Source: Tetrastigma voinierianum
Lineage: Eukaryota > Streptophyta > Magnoliopsida > Vitales > Vitaceae
Direction of reading: 5' to 3'
DNA length: 64,000 nt
NCBI GenBank assembly: GCA_016808115.1
Contig: JAEQBH010001840.1
Location: forward strand, 62,001-126,000
This document shows positions 26,210 to 37,264 of this stretch, piece after piece. The translations under genes were made by a program, and so were the position numbers. The stretch's first letter is position 1, and every line of letters begins with the position of its first letter. The notes beneath the pieces are model-generated. The model saw only the letters and a program-made list of their open reading frames with translations. It made no database searches and was not told the DNA's origin.

Positions 26210-28413
26210 AGAAGCTTGTTATGAGACGAAAGATGTAAAGGCTATGTATAATAAAGTTGTTTCTGCCGTGTATGTGATTTTCCACTTAGAATTGGTTTAA
26301 TTCTGATATCTAAGTCTTGCGAATTCATCTGAGTAACAAAGTGAATTTTTAAGTCCAGATATCATTCCCACAGGGGTTGATTAGAAAATCTAAAGATCAA
26401 CTACCCATACTACTCAAGATAGTTACTATTTGAACAAATGTTTTGAAATAATTTGTAAACTAACTGAATAGACTATAATCAAAATACTTTTTGTTTAGTT
26501 TTATTCATTTGAAAAAATTTAAAATAAATGAATCAAAGATTTCACTAAATTGAAACAACACTGAAAAATGAACCAGTGCTCTGATTATCAATTTACAATA
26601 GGTTCAAAAGAAAACAAATTAGTTATGGTTTTGAATTCTAGACTTGTCCAAGAGCAGAATAGTATAGCCTTGGAAACCTCCTGACACTATACATTTCACT
26701 AATTTGGAGACCATATTCCTAAACCCGGTCAATGGGTCTTGTAACATCCCGAAATATACCCTAGTAGTTTTCGACATGTTTAGGGTATTTTGTAAGAGTA
26801 ATTTGAATGTTTCGTGAGTCAAATGCGAAACATGGAGGTAGATACCGGAATTTATTACAAGACTTAAGGGCCAGTATTGTCATTTGTAAAGGCATAAAAG
26901 TTATAGTTGATAAGAATAGAGGCCAAAACAATATAAATAGGAAGTGAAAGCCAAATAGTCAAGAGTTGGAGGACTATAAGGCAATTAATGAAAACCTTAA
27001 GTATAAATAGAGGAGGAGACCAAAAATAACCCATTTTTGGTCTCTAAACAAGAGGATCAAACGGGAAGAAGAGGAAGAGGAAGGAGAAGAAGAGGAGGAA
27101 GGAGAAACCAAGCCAAGGTATGGAATTTTTGTATGGATTCTCTGACTTTTGCATGGAAATTATGGTTCTAGCTTGATTTTGGTACATGAATTAATTGGAT
27201 ATGGATTGCTAGGGTTTTTATTTGGACATTAATTTGGTTCCCTTATCTAGGGTTTTATTAGGAAGACATCCTAACTCTAGATTTAAGGGAAGTTTAGTTT
27301 AACCCTAGTGGATAATGAGTAGATATGGAATCCTTCACAATTCCAGGTTTTTGTAGAATTGGTGAATTTTGGTTTGAATCCTAGAGGATTCTTTGCAAAT
27401 TAAAAGTGTTTAGGGGAGTTGTTTGGAGAGATTTCGCAGTAGTTTTGATGAAGGATGTAATAGGAATTGATCTATGGAAGAAAGTGCGTGAAAATGGGAG
27501 AAAATCTGGCGTTTTGGGCATTTTTCGGTGACATGTCTTGGAATGCACTTGAACATGTCTTAGGGTATGTTAGGATTCTGATAATTTTAGTGACATTAAT
27601 GGAATTAAATGTTAAGGGGTCAATACCGGTACATGCGTCTCATTTCCTGTTTCGACTAGTTTTTGTATTTTAGCCATAACTTGCTCATTTCTTATCCAAT
27701 TTGAGTGATTCAAGTGGATAATTAAAATAGACTTCAAGGAAAACCAAACATATAGAAATAGATACCTTCTAATTCTGACTCTAAGTGGCCCAAAAATTCA
27801 CTCAAAGTGGGGCCATGTGCAAGCCAATTCCTGCATCAGTTTGATCATAGAGTAGTCCGAGTTGTTTCGGACGTATCTTGAGTTTCAGTGCTCCGATTTG
27901 GGTGATTCCAGTTGGAGGAGAACCCTTAGCACCTTAACTTTAAAGGAGTACAAAGAACCAGTGTCAAATATGGAGACAAGGCACTATAAAATGAATATTT
28001 CAAACTGTTCCTCGGGTAAAATCGGTAAACCGACTAGTTGGCATGAAAATGCCATAACTTGAGTTTGGATGATCCGATTGGAATGATTCCAATTTCTAAG
28101 TAAAGTTGATTCATCGAAGACAAGAATGAATGATGGTATGAATCCGTAAGTATTCCTGTATAAGTATCAGTATATGAAATGCCATATGTAAGAGGCATGA
28201 AACAAGAAAAGTATAGGAAATGCAAAATGTAGAGATGTGTTCATGAAACATGAAAACGAACTGAAATTTGAACATGACCATGAACATGAGAAGAAAAATG
28301 TCATGAACACAGAATGTGATAAAGATAGGTGCAGTTCTGAAAGACATATATGATCGTATGACTATGACCGAAGAATGAATGAGTGGAGCGTCTGGTGGTG
28401 CCCGGCCTTTGTT

Positions 28414-28611
28414 GGTGCTCCGACACTCCACATTGGTGCTTTCACGTCATTCTTGTTGCGTGGCTTGGGCATGTCTGTCGGTGCTTTGGCACTCCTGCTG
28501 GTGCTTTCTGACACTCTGTTGTGTGGGCGGGCCGCAGCCCTGATCGGTGCTCAGGCACTCCTGGCTGGTGGCTGCTGGCACTCTGTTGCGTGGGCGGGCA
28601 CGTGCGTATGA
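28414..28611 (+). repeat. 66-bp tandem repeat, 3 units, in LTR L
   Basis: GGTGCT(C/T)xGxCACTCC begins at 28414, 28480 and 28546, exactly 66 bp apart. Each unit contains a second GGTG(C)T...CACTCTGTTG and a G(T)GTGGGCGGGC-like end. It is more GC-rich than the rest of the LTR. Because 66 is a multiple of three, a repetitive open frame (28375-28611) results; I do not consider it a gene. Confidence 0.75.
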
Positions 28612-28769
28612 TTGCTCACGACACCTCGATGCATGTGTACCCAGCCGGTGCGTATTGTATTGCGTCCTACTCATTTATTATGATTGGTCTAGGTAGTCAG
28701 ACAAACATATGATAAAACACTGAATAAAGAATAAGAGTAAAGATCTGAATGAACCTGCGTATACGTTAC

Positions 28770-29110
28770 GTAGTGCTGCGGGTGCTCACGTATATGATAA
28801 ATCTCTGTAGTACCCACGGGTACTCCCGTATCGATAAAATAAGTATAAGTCCAGTAGTACCTACGGGTACCTCTGTATAATGAATATGTTATGTAGTACC
28901 TACAGGTACTTTTGTACAAGAAAAATGTTCTGTAATACCTACGGGTATTTCCCTATCCGAAATACGAGAATAAGCTCCGTATAAGATCCGAAATCCTAAG
29001 AATAAGTTATGTACCTCCTACGGGAGTCCCGAATAAACACAAGTCTGTTATAGGTATAAGTTCTGAATAAGGATAAGTTCTGTAGCTCCTACGGGAGTCC
29101 CGAATAAACA
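28770..29110 (+). repeat. About 39-bp repeat built on an imperfect palindrome, in LTR L
   Basis: GTAGTACCTACGGGTAC-like units start at 28770, 28807, 28854, 28893 and 28932. They are followed by GTACCTCCTACGGGAGTCCC (about 29010) and GTAGCTCCTACGGGAGTCCC (about 29081). The core TACGGGTACTCCCGTA is nearly self-complementary, so each unit could form a small hairpin. Spacing varies from 37 to 47 bp in the first five units. Confidence 0.7.
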
Positions 29111-29383
29111 TAAGCCTGTTATAAGCATAAGAAATTGTATAAGTCTAAAGATGATTATGATATAAACCGACAACTCTGTTTGTTTTGGGATAGGTTCTGA
29201 ATCTGTATAAACCTGGTACATGTATTTGATGTGATCTGTACCTACTACGGACTAATGTCCGTATCTGCATAAGTCTGATCTGACCTTGTATGTGATATGA
29301 TTATGATCTGTTTTGACTTATCGTACCCTCTGGTCACCTTCATGAAAATAAGATCCGAAATACGAGGAATCGGTTACGCTAAC

Positions 29384-29643
29384 ACAAGTATAAGATACGT
29401 AAGACAAAAATAAGTCCTGTAACTCAAATATAAGATCCGTAAGACAAGTATATGATCTGTAAGACAAGTATAAGATCTGAAATACATGTATCAGTTCTGT
29501 AATACAAGTATAAGATCTGAAATACATGTATAAGTTCCGTAATACACGTATAAGATCCGAAATACAAGAATAAGTTATGTAATACCAGTATAAGATCCGT
29601 AAGACAAGGATATGCTCTGTAGTACAAGTACAAGATACAAAGT
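29384..29643 (+). repeat. 20-bp tandem repeat, 13 units, in LTR L
   Basis: A regular 20-bp period with consensus ACAAGTATAAGATCTGTAAT runs from 29384 to 29643 without any change of length. Units differ by point changes only; neighbouring units alternate between AAGAT and AAGTT forms in the middle. Minus-strand open frames here (29318-29527, 29424-29633) are by-products of the repeat. Confidence 0.9.
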
Positions 29644-29659
29644 ATCTCTGTATAAATAT

Positions 29660-29960
29660 AAGTTTTGAAGTACCTACGGGTGCTCCTGTATCTGATTAAT
29701 TTCCGTAGTACCTACGGGTACTCCCGTATGAGTATAAGATAAGTTCGATATAAGCACAAGTGTGCATCTCTTGGGACATTTGAACAAGTAGTACTTACGA
29801 ATTTGCTCCTGAGTATAAGAATAAGTTCCATAATGCAATTATACATTCCGTAATCTACGTGGTACCCCTACGGTACCTCCGAACAAGTGTAAACTCCGTA
29901 GGATAAGTATAAGTTCTGTAGACTCCTACGGGAGATCTGGGATAGATATAAGTACCAGTA
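29660..29960 (+). repeat. Second block of CTACGGG palindromic units in LTR L
   Basis: After the 20-bp array the palindromic theme returns: GAAGTACCTACGGGTGCTCC (about 29667), GTAGTACCTACGGGTACTCC (about 29705), GTGGTACCCCTACGGTACC (about 29859) and AGACTCCTACGGGAGATCTG (about 29920). They are mixed with AAGTATAAG words, so the two repeat types appear to share ancestry. Confidence 0.6.
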
Positions 29961-31696
29961 CGGGAGATCTGAACCAGTATAAGATAGATAAAAGTATGAG
30001 TACGTGATAAGTACCTCCGTTTAAGTATATGTATAAGTTCAATACTATTTATAAGGAATCTGAGTAAGTATAAGTAAATGTCCTTTGGGAGATCTGAGTA
30101 ATTATAAGTCTAAGACAAGTATTAGTATAAGTTCCAATATATATGTCATTTAGGAGCACAGCACGAGAAAGTTATGATACATGTAAAGAGCGAATTAGAT
30201 GCCTTGCCATTGTATATGTCTAAGTTGCTCACGAATATGATTTGACACATTATACATTAGGATTATATGAATTCATGAAGATTTTGATATACATTTATTA
30301 TATGTTTATCATGATTGGTCCCAAATGCATGTGTATCGATATAAGTTATAAGATATGTTTCCCACTAAGCGTAAACAGCACGGGTTCAATAAGGTGTAGG
30401 TACGAGAGAAGAGCGTCGGCAATCATTCGCACCTGATTGGGCCAACACACTAGTAAGGGTTCACTACATGTAGGTTCCGTGCTCTGATTTGTAAATGTAA
30501 AAGTACAGTTTTGTATTTGTAAAGGGGACTCGGTAAATGTGTATAGATTCTGATGGACACCACTCCGGTGGTAGTTCTTTTGATATGGTTATGACATTTC
30601 GATTCTGTTATAAGATGTGGGCCATACCCACAGGTATAAGTTTCGACTTTAGAAAAAAAAAAAATCAGGTAAAGAGTCCGTGTATGGTCTTTTGAGAACT
30701 CAGTTCGGATCAGCGATCGAGGTCGGGCCGGGAATCGAGAATGTGATCGTCTAATATTTACTTTAAGAATTGACCCTTTTTAAGATCTGGTTGTTTTTCC
30801 TTTCCAATACTTCACAACATTTCTTAGGACTGAAAACGGTTTGTCCCCATAGACATGGTAACACAATCCTTTGACAATATAATTGGTGCCTTAGCCTGCA
30901 ATTCATTAAAATGTTCCTTCTCCTTGATTAGAATTTAAGCTAACACGGGATTAAGATCATTCTGCCAAATTGAGATGAAACCTCTAAGGGTGAAAGATGA
31001 TGTTTAAGCAAATATTCCTACAGAGGTAGGAACAACAATTTTGAATTATCAAAATTACGCTTAGAATACATTAAATTCATTGAATATCAATGCAAAATAC
31101 CCCTAGGCGACTACTCTTTGCCCTCAGGTAGTCCATCTCTGTGTCACTCAAAGAGATCTTGGAAATTAGAGCAAGGATACAACTCTTTATGGGTATAATC
31201 CAATGATATTCAGAACAACTCATTATAAGAGCAATACCAATTAGATCAATCCAGTGTTCATACCCACAACTTCGGTAAATAACACAAATGATACTCAAAA
31301 CACCAAATTCCTTCCTAGAGGAAGCTTAGCCTTTCAAATCTAGATCACAAATCACAATGACTAGTTGATCAAACAAATTCAAAAAATTGCAATCAAAACT
31401 GAAATCAAAAGAATTCCAGAAAATTTCCAGATTCCACTAAAATTCAGACATAGTTGAAAACTAGAAAAACATTAATCTGACCTCTAGGATTCGCATCAGA
31501 TCAATTACTTCGATTCTAAAAGAAAAAAAAAAGAAAAAAAAAAGGAAACTTCAATCCTCCTCAAGAGCTCAAGGATTCTTTGAAAGTTGAAGCCCAGTTG
31601 CGCATTATCCTGAGCACTTCCTGTTATAAGGTTATTGAATGTTGGGCTTGAATTCGAGCTAAATTTCTAGATTTCTATGTAGGCTGATAGGTGTCT

Positions 31697-32670
31697 TTGT
31701 CACGACATTGTTTGTCGTGTTGCGACATTCTGACTTCATATGTGTCTTAGGGCTTTGTTGTGGCTTTGTCCATTTACATATCATCTTCACCTTGAGTCAT
31801 TGTTGCGATAAAGTTTTCCATGTCATGACAAAATTTTCTTACTTTACAATGTTATTCCCAGAATAATTTGTTGCGACATAAACATTCTTGTCGCGACAGA
31901 GTTTAAGTAACTTCATGTTGTGATTGTCGCGACACAATTTGCTGTTGTCGCGACATAATTTCCATGCCTTGCAGTGTTAGCCTTTGAACTGTATGTTGCA
32001 ATATCAAAATCTTTGTTGTGACAAACTCAACATGACTTGCCTTCTTGATCTGCCAGCTTTTGTCACAACATAATTTCTTCCTTATATAACTCTTTATGTC
32101 GCGATAATCAATTTCTATGTTGCGACATTGTTTGCTGACTTAATATATAATTATTACAACATAAGTGTTTGATGTCACGACATAAGTTCCATGCCTTGCG
32201 GTGTTAGTCCTTGAATGGTCTGTCGTGACATAAAGACTCCTGTCGTGATAAATATTTTCTAACTCTTCATTATGTCGTGACAAACAATTTCTATGTCGCG
32301 ACATTGTTCCAGTGAGTATCTAGTGATTCCTTTCTTCTTTTGTCACGACAGAGATTAGAATGTCTTTACAAAGTTTTTTTGCCATTTGCCTTGTTCTTTG
32401 TCACGACAGAGTTATCATATATAGCGACAATACTTCTGCCTTCAGAATTGAATTTTGTCGTGACATTCATTTATGTGTTGCAACATTTTTCTTGTACTTC
32501 TTCTCATATTATGTCACGACAGAGTTGTGAAATGTTGCGACAATCTTTCGACTGTCATCTTGCACTTTGCTTTGTTTTTGTTGCTACACAATTTTGCTTG
32601 TTATGACAAACTTCTGCAAGTTGCCTTGGGGTTTTGTCGCAACAATGCTGTAATTATGTGGTGACATAAC
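31697..32670 (-). repeat. TGTCGCGACA palindrome cluster in the LTR of A
   Basis: Roughly 28 copies of TGTCGCGACA or one- or two-step variants lie in about 970 bp, spaced irregularly at around 20-50 bp. Perfect copies are seen near 31890, 31926, 31945 and 32292. Variants are nearly all TGTTGCGACA, TGTCGTGACA, TGTCACGACA, TGTTGCAACA, which equal C-to-T or G-to-A changes at the two CpGs. The sequence between sites is not obviously repeated. On the minus strand the cluster lies about 180-1150 bp into the LTR, which would be U3, upstream of the transcription start. Confidence 0.85.
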
Positions 32671-32851
32671 TGCATTTCTTGCCTTAGCCATTTTTTTCTG
32701 CTTTTCTTGTTGGTTTTTATTTCTTTTGCATTAAAACCCTGCAAAATATAAATCTGAGTGAAGATTCCACAATTCATCATTAAATTGGACCTTAAACTTT
32801 CAAATATGCATGAAAAATGAACTTAAAAATTGATGAGTTTTGGACTCATCA

Positions 32852-34275
32852 CTAGTCATCGAGGAGGAAGAAAGTGGTGATGATAGTGATACGAGAGGTA
32901 TTGATTAGGGGGAGAAAATCCCTCCACTAGAAGAAGGACCTCAGTTGAGACCAGACCGACGAGAGCGTCGACCATCTGAGGTATCGAGTTTAGAGTGTAT
33001 TCTAATTGTTGATGAAGGGGAACCATAAAGCTTCCAAGAAATATAGTCTCACAACGACAAAGACTGTTGGATAAAAGCCATGCGAGAAGAGATGAATTCC
33101 TTATGGAAAAATGATACCTACGAGTTGATAGAAACGACCCCGAAGGGAGAAAAACTTTTCGAATAAATGACTGTTTAAGCTAAAGAATGACGACGAGAAG
33201 CTGTTGAAGTACAAGGCTCGTCTAATGGTGAAAGGTTTTGTTCAAAAGCAAGATATTGACTTTGATGAAATGTTTTCACCTGTTGTGAAAATGTGTTCAA
33301 TTCGAGTTATACTAAATTATGACTAGTGAATCTTGAATTGAGCGACTCGATGTTAAGACTGCATTTTTGTATGGTGATCTTGATGAAGAGATCTTTATGG
33401 AGCAACTAGAAGGCTTCAAAGTGAAAGGGAAGGAGGACATAGTGCAAGTTAAGAAAAGTCTATAGGAGACTTATGGCCTTCGACAATGGTATAAAAATTT
33501 GACTATTTCATGGTGAGTCAAGAGTATAAAAGGACATTTGCAAATCCTTGTGTTTATGTTCGGAAATTCCCTGATGATAAATTCATCATTCTCCTATTAT
33601 ATGTTGATGATATGCTGATTGTGGGTCAGGGAACCAATATGATCCGGAAGCTAAGAAGGGAATTGTCAAAGACATTTGACATGAAGGATTTGGGCAGTGC
33701 AAAAGTGTATCTTGGGAATGGAGATTCTGCGAGATAGGGAAGCAAGCAAATTGTGGTTGTCATAGGAAAGATATATTGAACGGATGCTGGAAATGTTCAA
33801 TATGAAAAATTAAAAGCCAGTTTCTACACCACTTGCTGGCCATTTCAAGCTGAGTAAGAGACTTTGTCCATCTATGGAGAAAGAAAAAGGCGAAATGTCA
33901 GTCACTTCATACTCATCAGTAATTGGAAGTCTGATGTATGTTGTGGTATGTACACATCCAGATAAATCTCATGCAGTTGGAGTTGTAAGCAGATTCCTAG
34001 CAAATCCTGGTAAAGCACAATGGGATGCAGTGAAATAGATCTTTAGATATCTCAAAGGCACCTCAAAGGTATGTTTAAGCTTTAAAGAATCAGAACCATC
34101 TCTTTAAGGTTATACTGATTCTGATATGGCTGGAGACCTGAATTGTAGAAAATCTACTTTTGGGTACTTATTTACATTTGCAGGGGGAGCTATATCATGG
34201 CAGTCAAAGCTACAAAAGTGTGTTTCACTATCTACTACAGAAGAAGAGTATGTACGGCTGCGAAGCTGGGAAAGC
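32852..34275 (+). pseudogene. Ty1/copia pol fragment (RT and RNase H), Tork/TNT1-94-like
   Basis: The plus strand carries, in broken frames: a linker with RPDRRERRPSE (about 32953-32985), KAMREEMNSLWKNDTYEL (about 33075-33128), KYKARLMVKGFVQK and FDEMFSPVVK (about 33205-33290), and DVKTAFLYGDLDEEIFMEQL (about 33348-33407). The RT catalytic box LLYVDDMLIVG is at 33597-33629. Then come PVSTPLAGHFKLSKRLCPSM, SLMYVVVCTHPDKSHAVGV, TDSDMAGDLNCRKSTFGYLF and LSTTEEEYV at the RNase H end (about 34253). This wording is that of TNT1-94 relatives. gag, integrase and LTRs are missing. It is cut on the left by the LTR of A and on the right by leader sequence next to J. Confidence 0.88.
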
Positions 34276-34475
34276 GTTGATTGATAAACTATACCAGCAA
34301 AAATCTTAGTTAAGCTACAGGAGGCTAATGTTTGATCCGACAGCGGCCTTGAAAACTTGTTGATTAGATTTTTAACATAGACAAAAAATAACTGGATCTT
34401 GCCATTGTTGTTTGGACAATTTTTTGACATTGCTATCAAGAACTAAATCAGTCCCTGGCAACAACGCTAAAAAAT
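34276..34475 (-). other. Short leader fragment and tRNA-Asp-type PBS left of LTR J
   Basis: 34452-34469 reads TCCCTGGCAACAACGCTA, the reverse complement of an Athila-type PBS (expected TCCCCGGCAACGGCGCCA; the differences are transitions). It is followed by an A/T spacer and the LTR end TGTTGAGATCC at 34476. Below it, 34427-34451 aligns with the leader of element A. The remaining 34276-34426 is non-coding with no recognised content. Minus-strand frame 34110-34439 is not a gene. Confidence 0.7.
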
Positions 34476-35263
34476 TGTTGAGATCCTAGAATAATAAAGA
34501 TGTGTTGCTTTGTATGAAAATGTGTTATGGTCTAGTTTACTGCAAGTGCCCAGGTCGTACAAATAATAAAAGTGGATTAAAGTCTAGATATCGTTCCCAT
34601 GAGGATTTGATGAAAAATCTAAAGAACAATTACCCCATCAACTCAAGATCCTGACTATTTGAACTCAAAAGTTAGAATTTATTTGGTTTTAAACTAAAGT
34701 AAATTTAAGAACTAATTAAAATTCTATAACTGTATATGAAGAATTTAAAATAATTGGATTGGAAAGTTCACTGGGTAAGCAACAATGGGAAATAGTTCAA
34801 TGTATAATTATCAATTTATGCATTATTTTATAACATGGTTCAACCATCAATTGAAATTTGAATTTGTCAAACATGCAAGGGAGTATAGTTTGGATTTCTC
34901 AACACACTATACATTTTACTAATTAGATTTTCATGTTCCTTTCAAACACATGAGTCTAATCAGTTACTTGTAGAATATAATCATCTTTCTAAGATCTGGG
35001 TACTTTTCCTTCTGAGTACTTCACACACGAATCTTAGGATTGAAGAATTCTTGTCCCTATAGACAAGGTAATGCAAGTCTTCCCCAATTTAATTGGTATC
35101 TCATCCATCTAATATGATAAAATTCTCTCTCCTTGATTAGATCTCTGCTAACATGGGATCAAGATCCTTTCATTAGAAAAAAGAGAAACCTCTGATCAAC
35201 TAAATTGATATATCATCCAACTAATCCTCACACCATGAGTAAATAAGTGATTTATCGAAGTAG

Positions 35264-37264
35264 TGTGACACCCCGACCAGGGGGTCCCGATGACAACTTG
35301 TCAACTAGTTGAATACATGTGGCCATTGAGTGTCTCAATGCTATAAAATGAGTGTCTCTCTACCCGAGACTCAAATAGTGAGTAAAAAGGGCCACGTCGA
35401 GCCTATACATCCATACTCACCAAAATATAACCAACTATATTACAATAGTTTCAAGAGTTAATTACACTCTTATACAAACATGCATCGATCATAATGCTTC
35501 ATACATGTTTTACAAAAATATATAATCAAATCCACATGTTGGCTTTCTTCTCAAAAGCGGCCTTTAGTGAGCGCCGTCTTCCTGAATACTTCCTGTACCT
35601 GAAAGGGGATCCCACGACAAAGTGAGCAATGCCTAGTAGTTAAATTCTCCTATGAGGGCTACACCCCACCTAAAATGAACAAGTAATGGCACATCACAAC
35701 ATCCACATTCCATACAATTTCCAATGCATACATGGAATGATTTATATCATCTCGTGAGAATGTTTCCATTACCCGTACCAGGAGTCACTCATCGACTCTC
35801 ACACATGCCTATGCCAAGTGTGGCAATCATCATCAGTATTGACACCCCCATATCTGGGAGCCTTTGTCGGCTCACTAGCACCCGATGCAATTTTCAATGG
35901 GTAGCGATCGAGTCAATCCCGATTCCTATCACTCAACTCTAGGTCTAAGTGATAAACGTGACTGTGTGTTTTCTTTTGGGCAACAGAACTTTTCGGCTTA
36001 CATTGCGGGTCTCTTACACCCATATAGAAATTTTGGCTCATGTCGTGGGTCTCTTACACCCATGTTCCAGGTTTTTCACATGAGGGGATTAACGACCCCC
36101 TTCTTGCTTCGCCCCACACACATTAATTATTTTTTTCATTTTATGATTTGAACTATGAGTCTTTATTGGACGTGGTCGAAGATAAGCTTCGACCCATTCC
36201 CAAAGTGGTGAACAACCATATAGTGCACCCACGCCTACTCAAGCAATGTCACCATGCACATGAATGCAATGATGCCAATTCATATATCCCGATTCCGATG
36301 GGATGCAGATTATGTTTCCATATAATTCAAGCGATCATGTTAACACACATCCAATTAACATACATAACATATCATTTTCCATACATGACTGACCATTCAA
36401 TTGAATAATAACATGCAAAGCAAAACATGGGCCAATTTGGTCCAACCATCAATCGAACTTTTAACAGTCCCGAGAATAGTCGTGGGTTTGTTCATGGACA
36501 ACCTCGTCGGCATCGGTCCATTTCTTGGGCAGGAATCCATGGCCATTCAGGCCTCACACAGAAGCCATTTTCATGGCCTTTTAGACAAAAAGAATATCAA
36601 AGTAGAAAGACCCCTACCTCCCGAGTTTCCAAAGCTCCACAATCACTGATGCCGCGTGTGGCTGCTGCGTAGGATCAACTTTGCCTCTTTGTCTGCACGG
36701 GGTCGTGGACCGATCTCCGGGAAATCTAGAGAGAAGGTAGAGCCTCTCTCTCTCTAAACTCTCTTCCTCTCTCTTTTCTTTCTTCCCACACACAGGCCGG
36801 TTGGGAGAAGATAGGGTAAAGTGAGATGTCCTCTCACTTGCCCGTGTCCGATTCTTATTGGTTATTGGATTTCACCTTATCATCTTATCCATACACCATG
36901 GATTTCCCTCGGTATTGACATGATGCCACATGTCACTTATGGCCCACACTTGCGAGTACCGTTGTTGACTTATGTCACACTTGACACGTGTGTGTTGTAG
37001 TACTTTCATCCTCGCAAGTGTCAGCGTGCTACCGGTGCGCCAGAAAAGCGTGAAATTAGACTATTCCCGAGTTGTGAAGTCGACGTGGTAGCTAGATTTC
37101 GCGAGGCGATTCCAACGATTGAAATCCGTTTCATCATCAGAATCTGAAAAATTTTGGATTTTTGGTAGAGTACCATTTTACCATTTTGAGAAAATTAGAA
37201 TTTCTGGGGTTTTTCTGATGATCCTTCCAAAGTTCATTGGTTACATATTAGTCTAACATACCCC
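35264..37264 (-). repeat. Solo LTR I, related to the LTRs of C, E and H
   Basis: The left end TGTGACACCCCGACC (plus) is the reverse of the GGTCGGGGxGTCACA end typical of this family. The part near 37080-37215 (CGCGAGGCGATTCCAACG, TTTCTGGGGTTTTTCTG) matches the first 150 bp of LTR H in reverse. AGTAG occurs at 35259-35263 and 37265-37269, a candidate 5-bp TSD, but the right terminus (CATACCCC) is not a canonical CA and could lie slightly earlier. There is no coding sequence or PBS/PPT inside. Confidence 0.7.

Larger units (their letters stand above)
26740..30747 (+). repeat. Solo LTR L (about 4.0 kb) inserted in the LTR of A
   Basis: It starts TGTAACATCCCGAAATATAC at 26740. Comparison with LTR J (GAGTCTAATCAGTTAC near 34950) shows host sequence resuming at about 30749 (GTCTAATATTTACT). 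The flanks GGTCT (26735-26739) and CGTCT (30748-30752) fit a 5-bp TSD with one change; the terminal CA is not clear. No PBS, PPT or coding domain was found, so it is read as a solo LTR. It holds three tandem arrays and a GA-rich run (27055-27110). Distantly related to LTR G: both have three copies of a 'CATAACTTGAGTTTGG' unit at matching spacing. Confidence 0.75.
1..32851 (-). mobile_element. Element A: Athila/Tat-type Ty3/gypsy retrotransposon, 3' part cut off by the window edge
   Basis: Minus-strand order, from high to low coordinates: LTR (26218-32851), tRNA-Asp-type PBS (26192-26209), gag (about 25620-24240), protease/RT (to 22725), RNase H and integrase (12953-11379), then a palindrome-rich spacer (10870-10551 and 245-1). 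Domain wording such as FGLCNAPATFQRCM, FMDDFSVYG, LPTHYTPALRNHENF and [17 protein letters not shown] is characteristic of the Athila branch. Three younger LTR elements interrupt it (C, B and L). The expected third ORF and 3' LTR would lie left of the window. The right edge abuts copia sequence at 32852. The assignment to one element rests on collinearity with element F and on interrupted domains resuming after each insertion. Confidence 0.8.
26218..32851 (-). repeat. 5' LTR of element A, split by solo LTR L
   Basis: On the minus strand it starts TGATGAGTCCAAAACTCATC at 32851. It continues through a TGTCGCGACA cluster (32670-31697) to 30753, is interrupted by L, and resumes 26739-26218. Without L it is about 2.6 kb, close to the 2.7 kb of LTR J without its insert. 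The two share blocks such as CACTATACATTTxACTAAT, TCTAAGATCTGG, ACTTCACA and GATATCxTTCCCA. Immediately right of 32851 is copia sequence. Confidence 0.8.

Noticed and set aside
28375..28611. 78-residue hydrophobic frame on the plus strand
   Set aside because: Generated by the 66-bp repeat in LTR L; no conserved motif, and it is inside a solo LTR.
29318..29633. Repetitive Tyr/Leu-rich open frames on the minus strand as a coding gene
   Set aside because: They follow from the 20-bp tandem array (60 bp = 20 codons) and disappear outside it.
34110..34439. 109-residue minus-strand frame
   Set aside because: Antisense to the copia RNase H and crossing the copia/leader junction, so it is not a gene.
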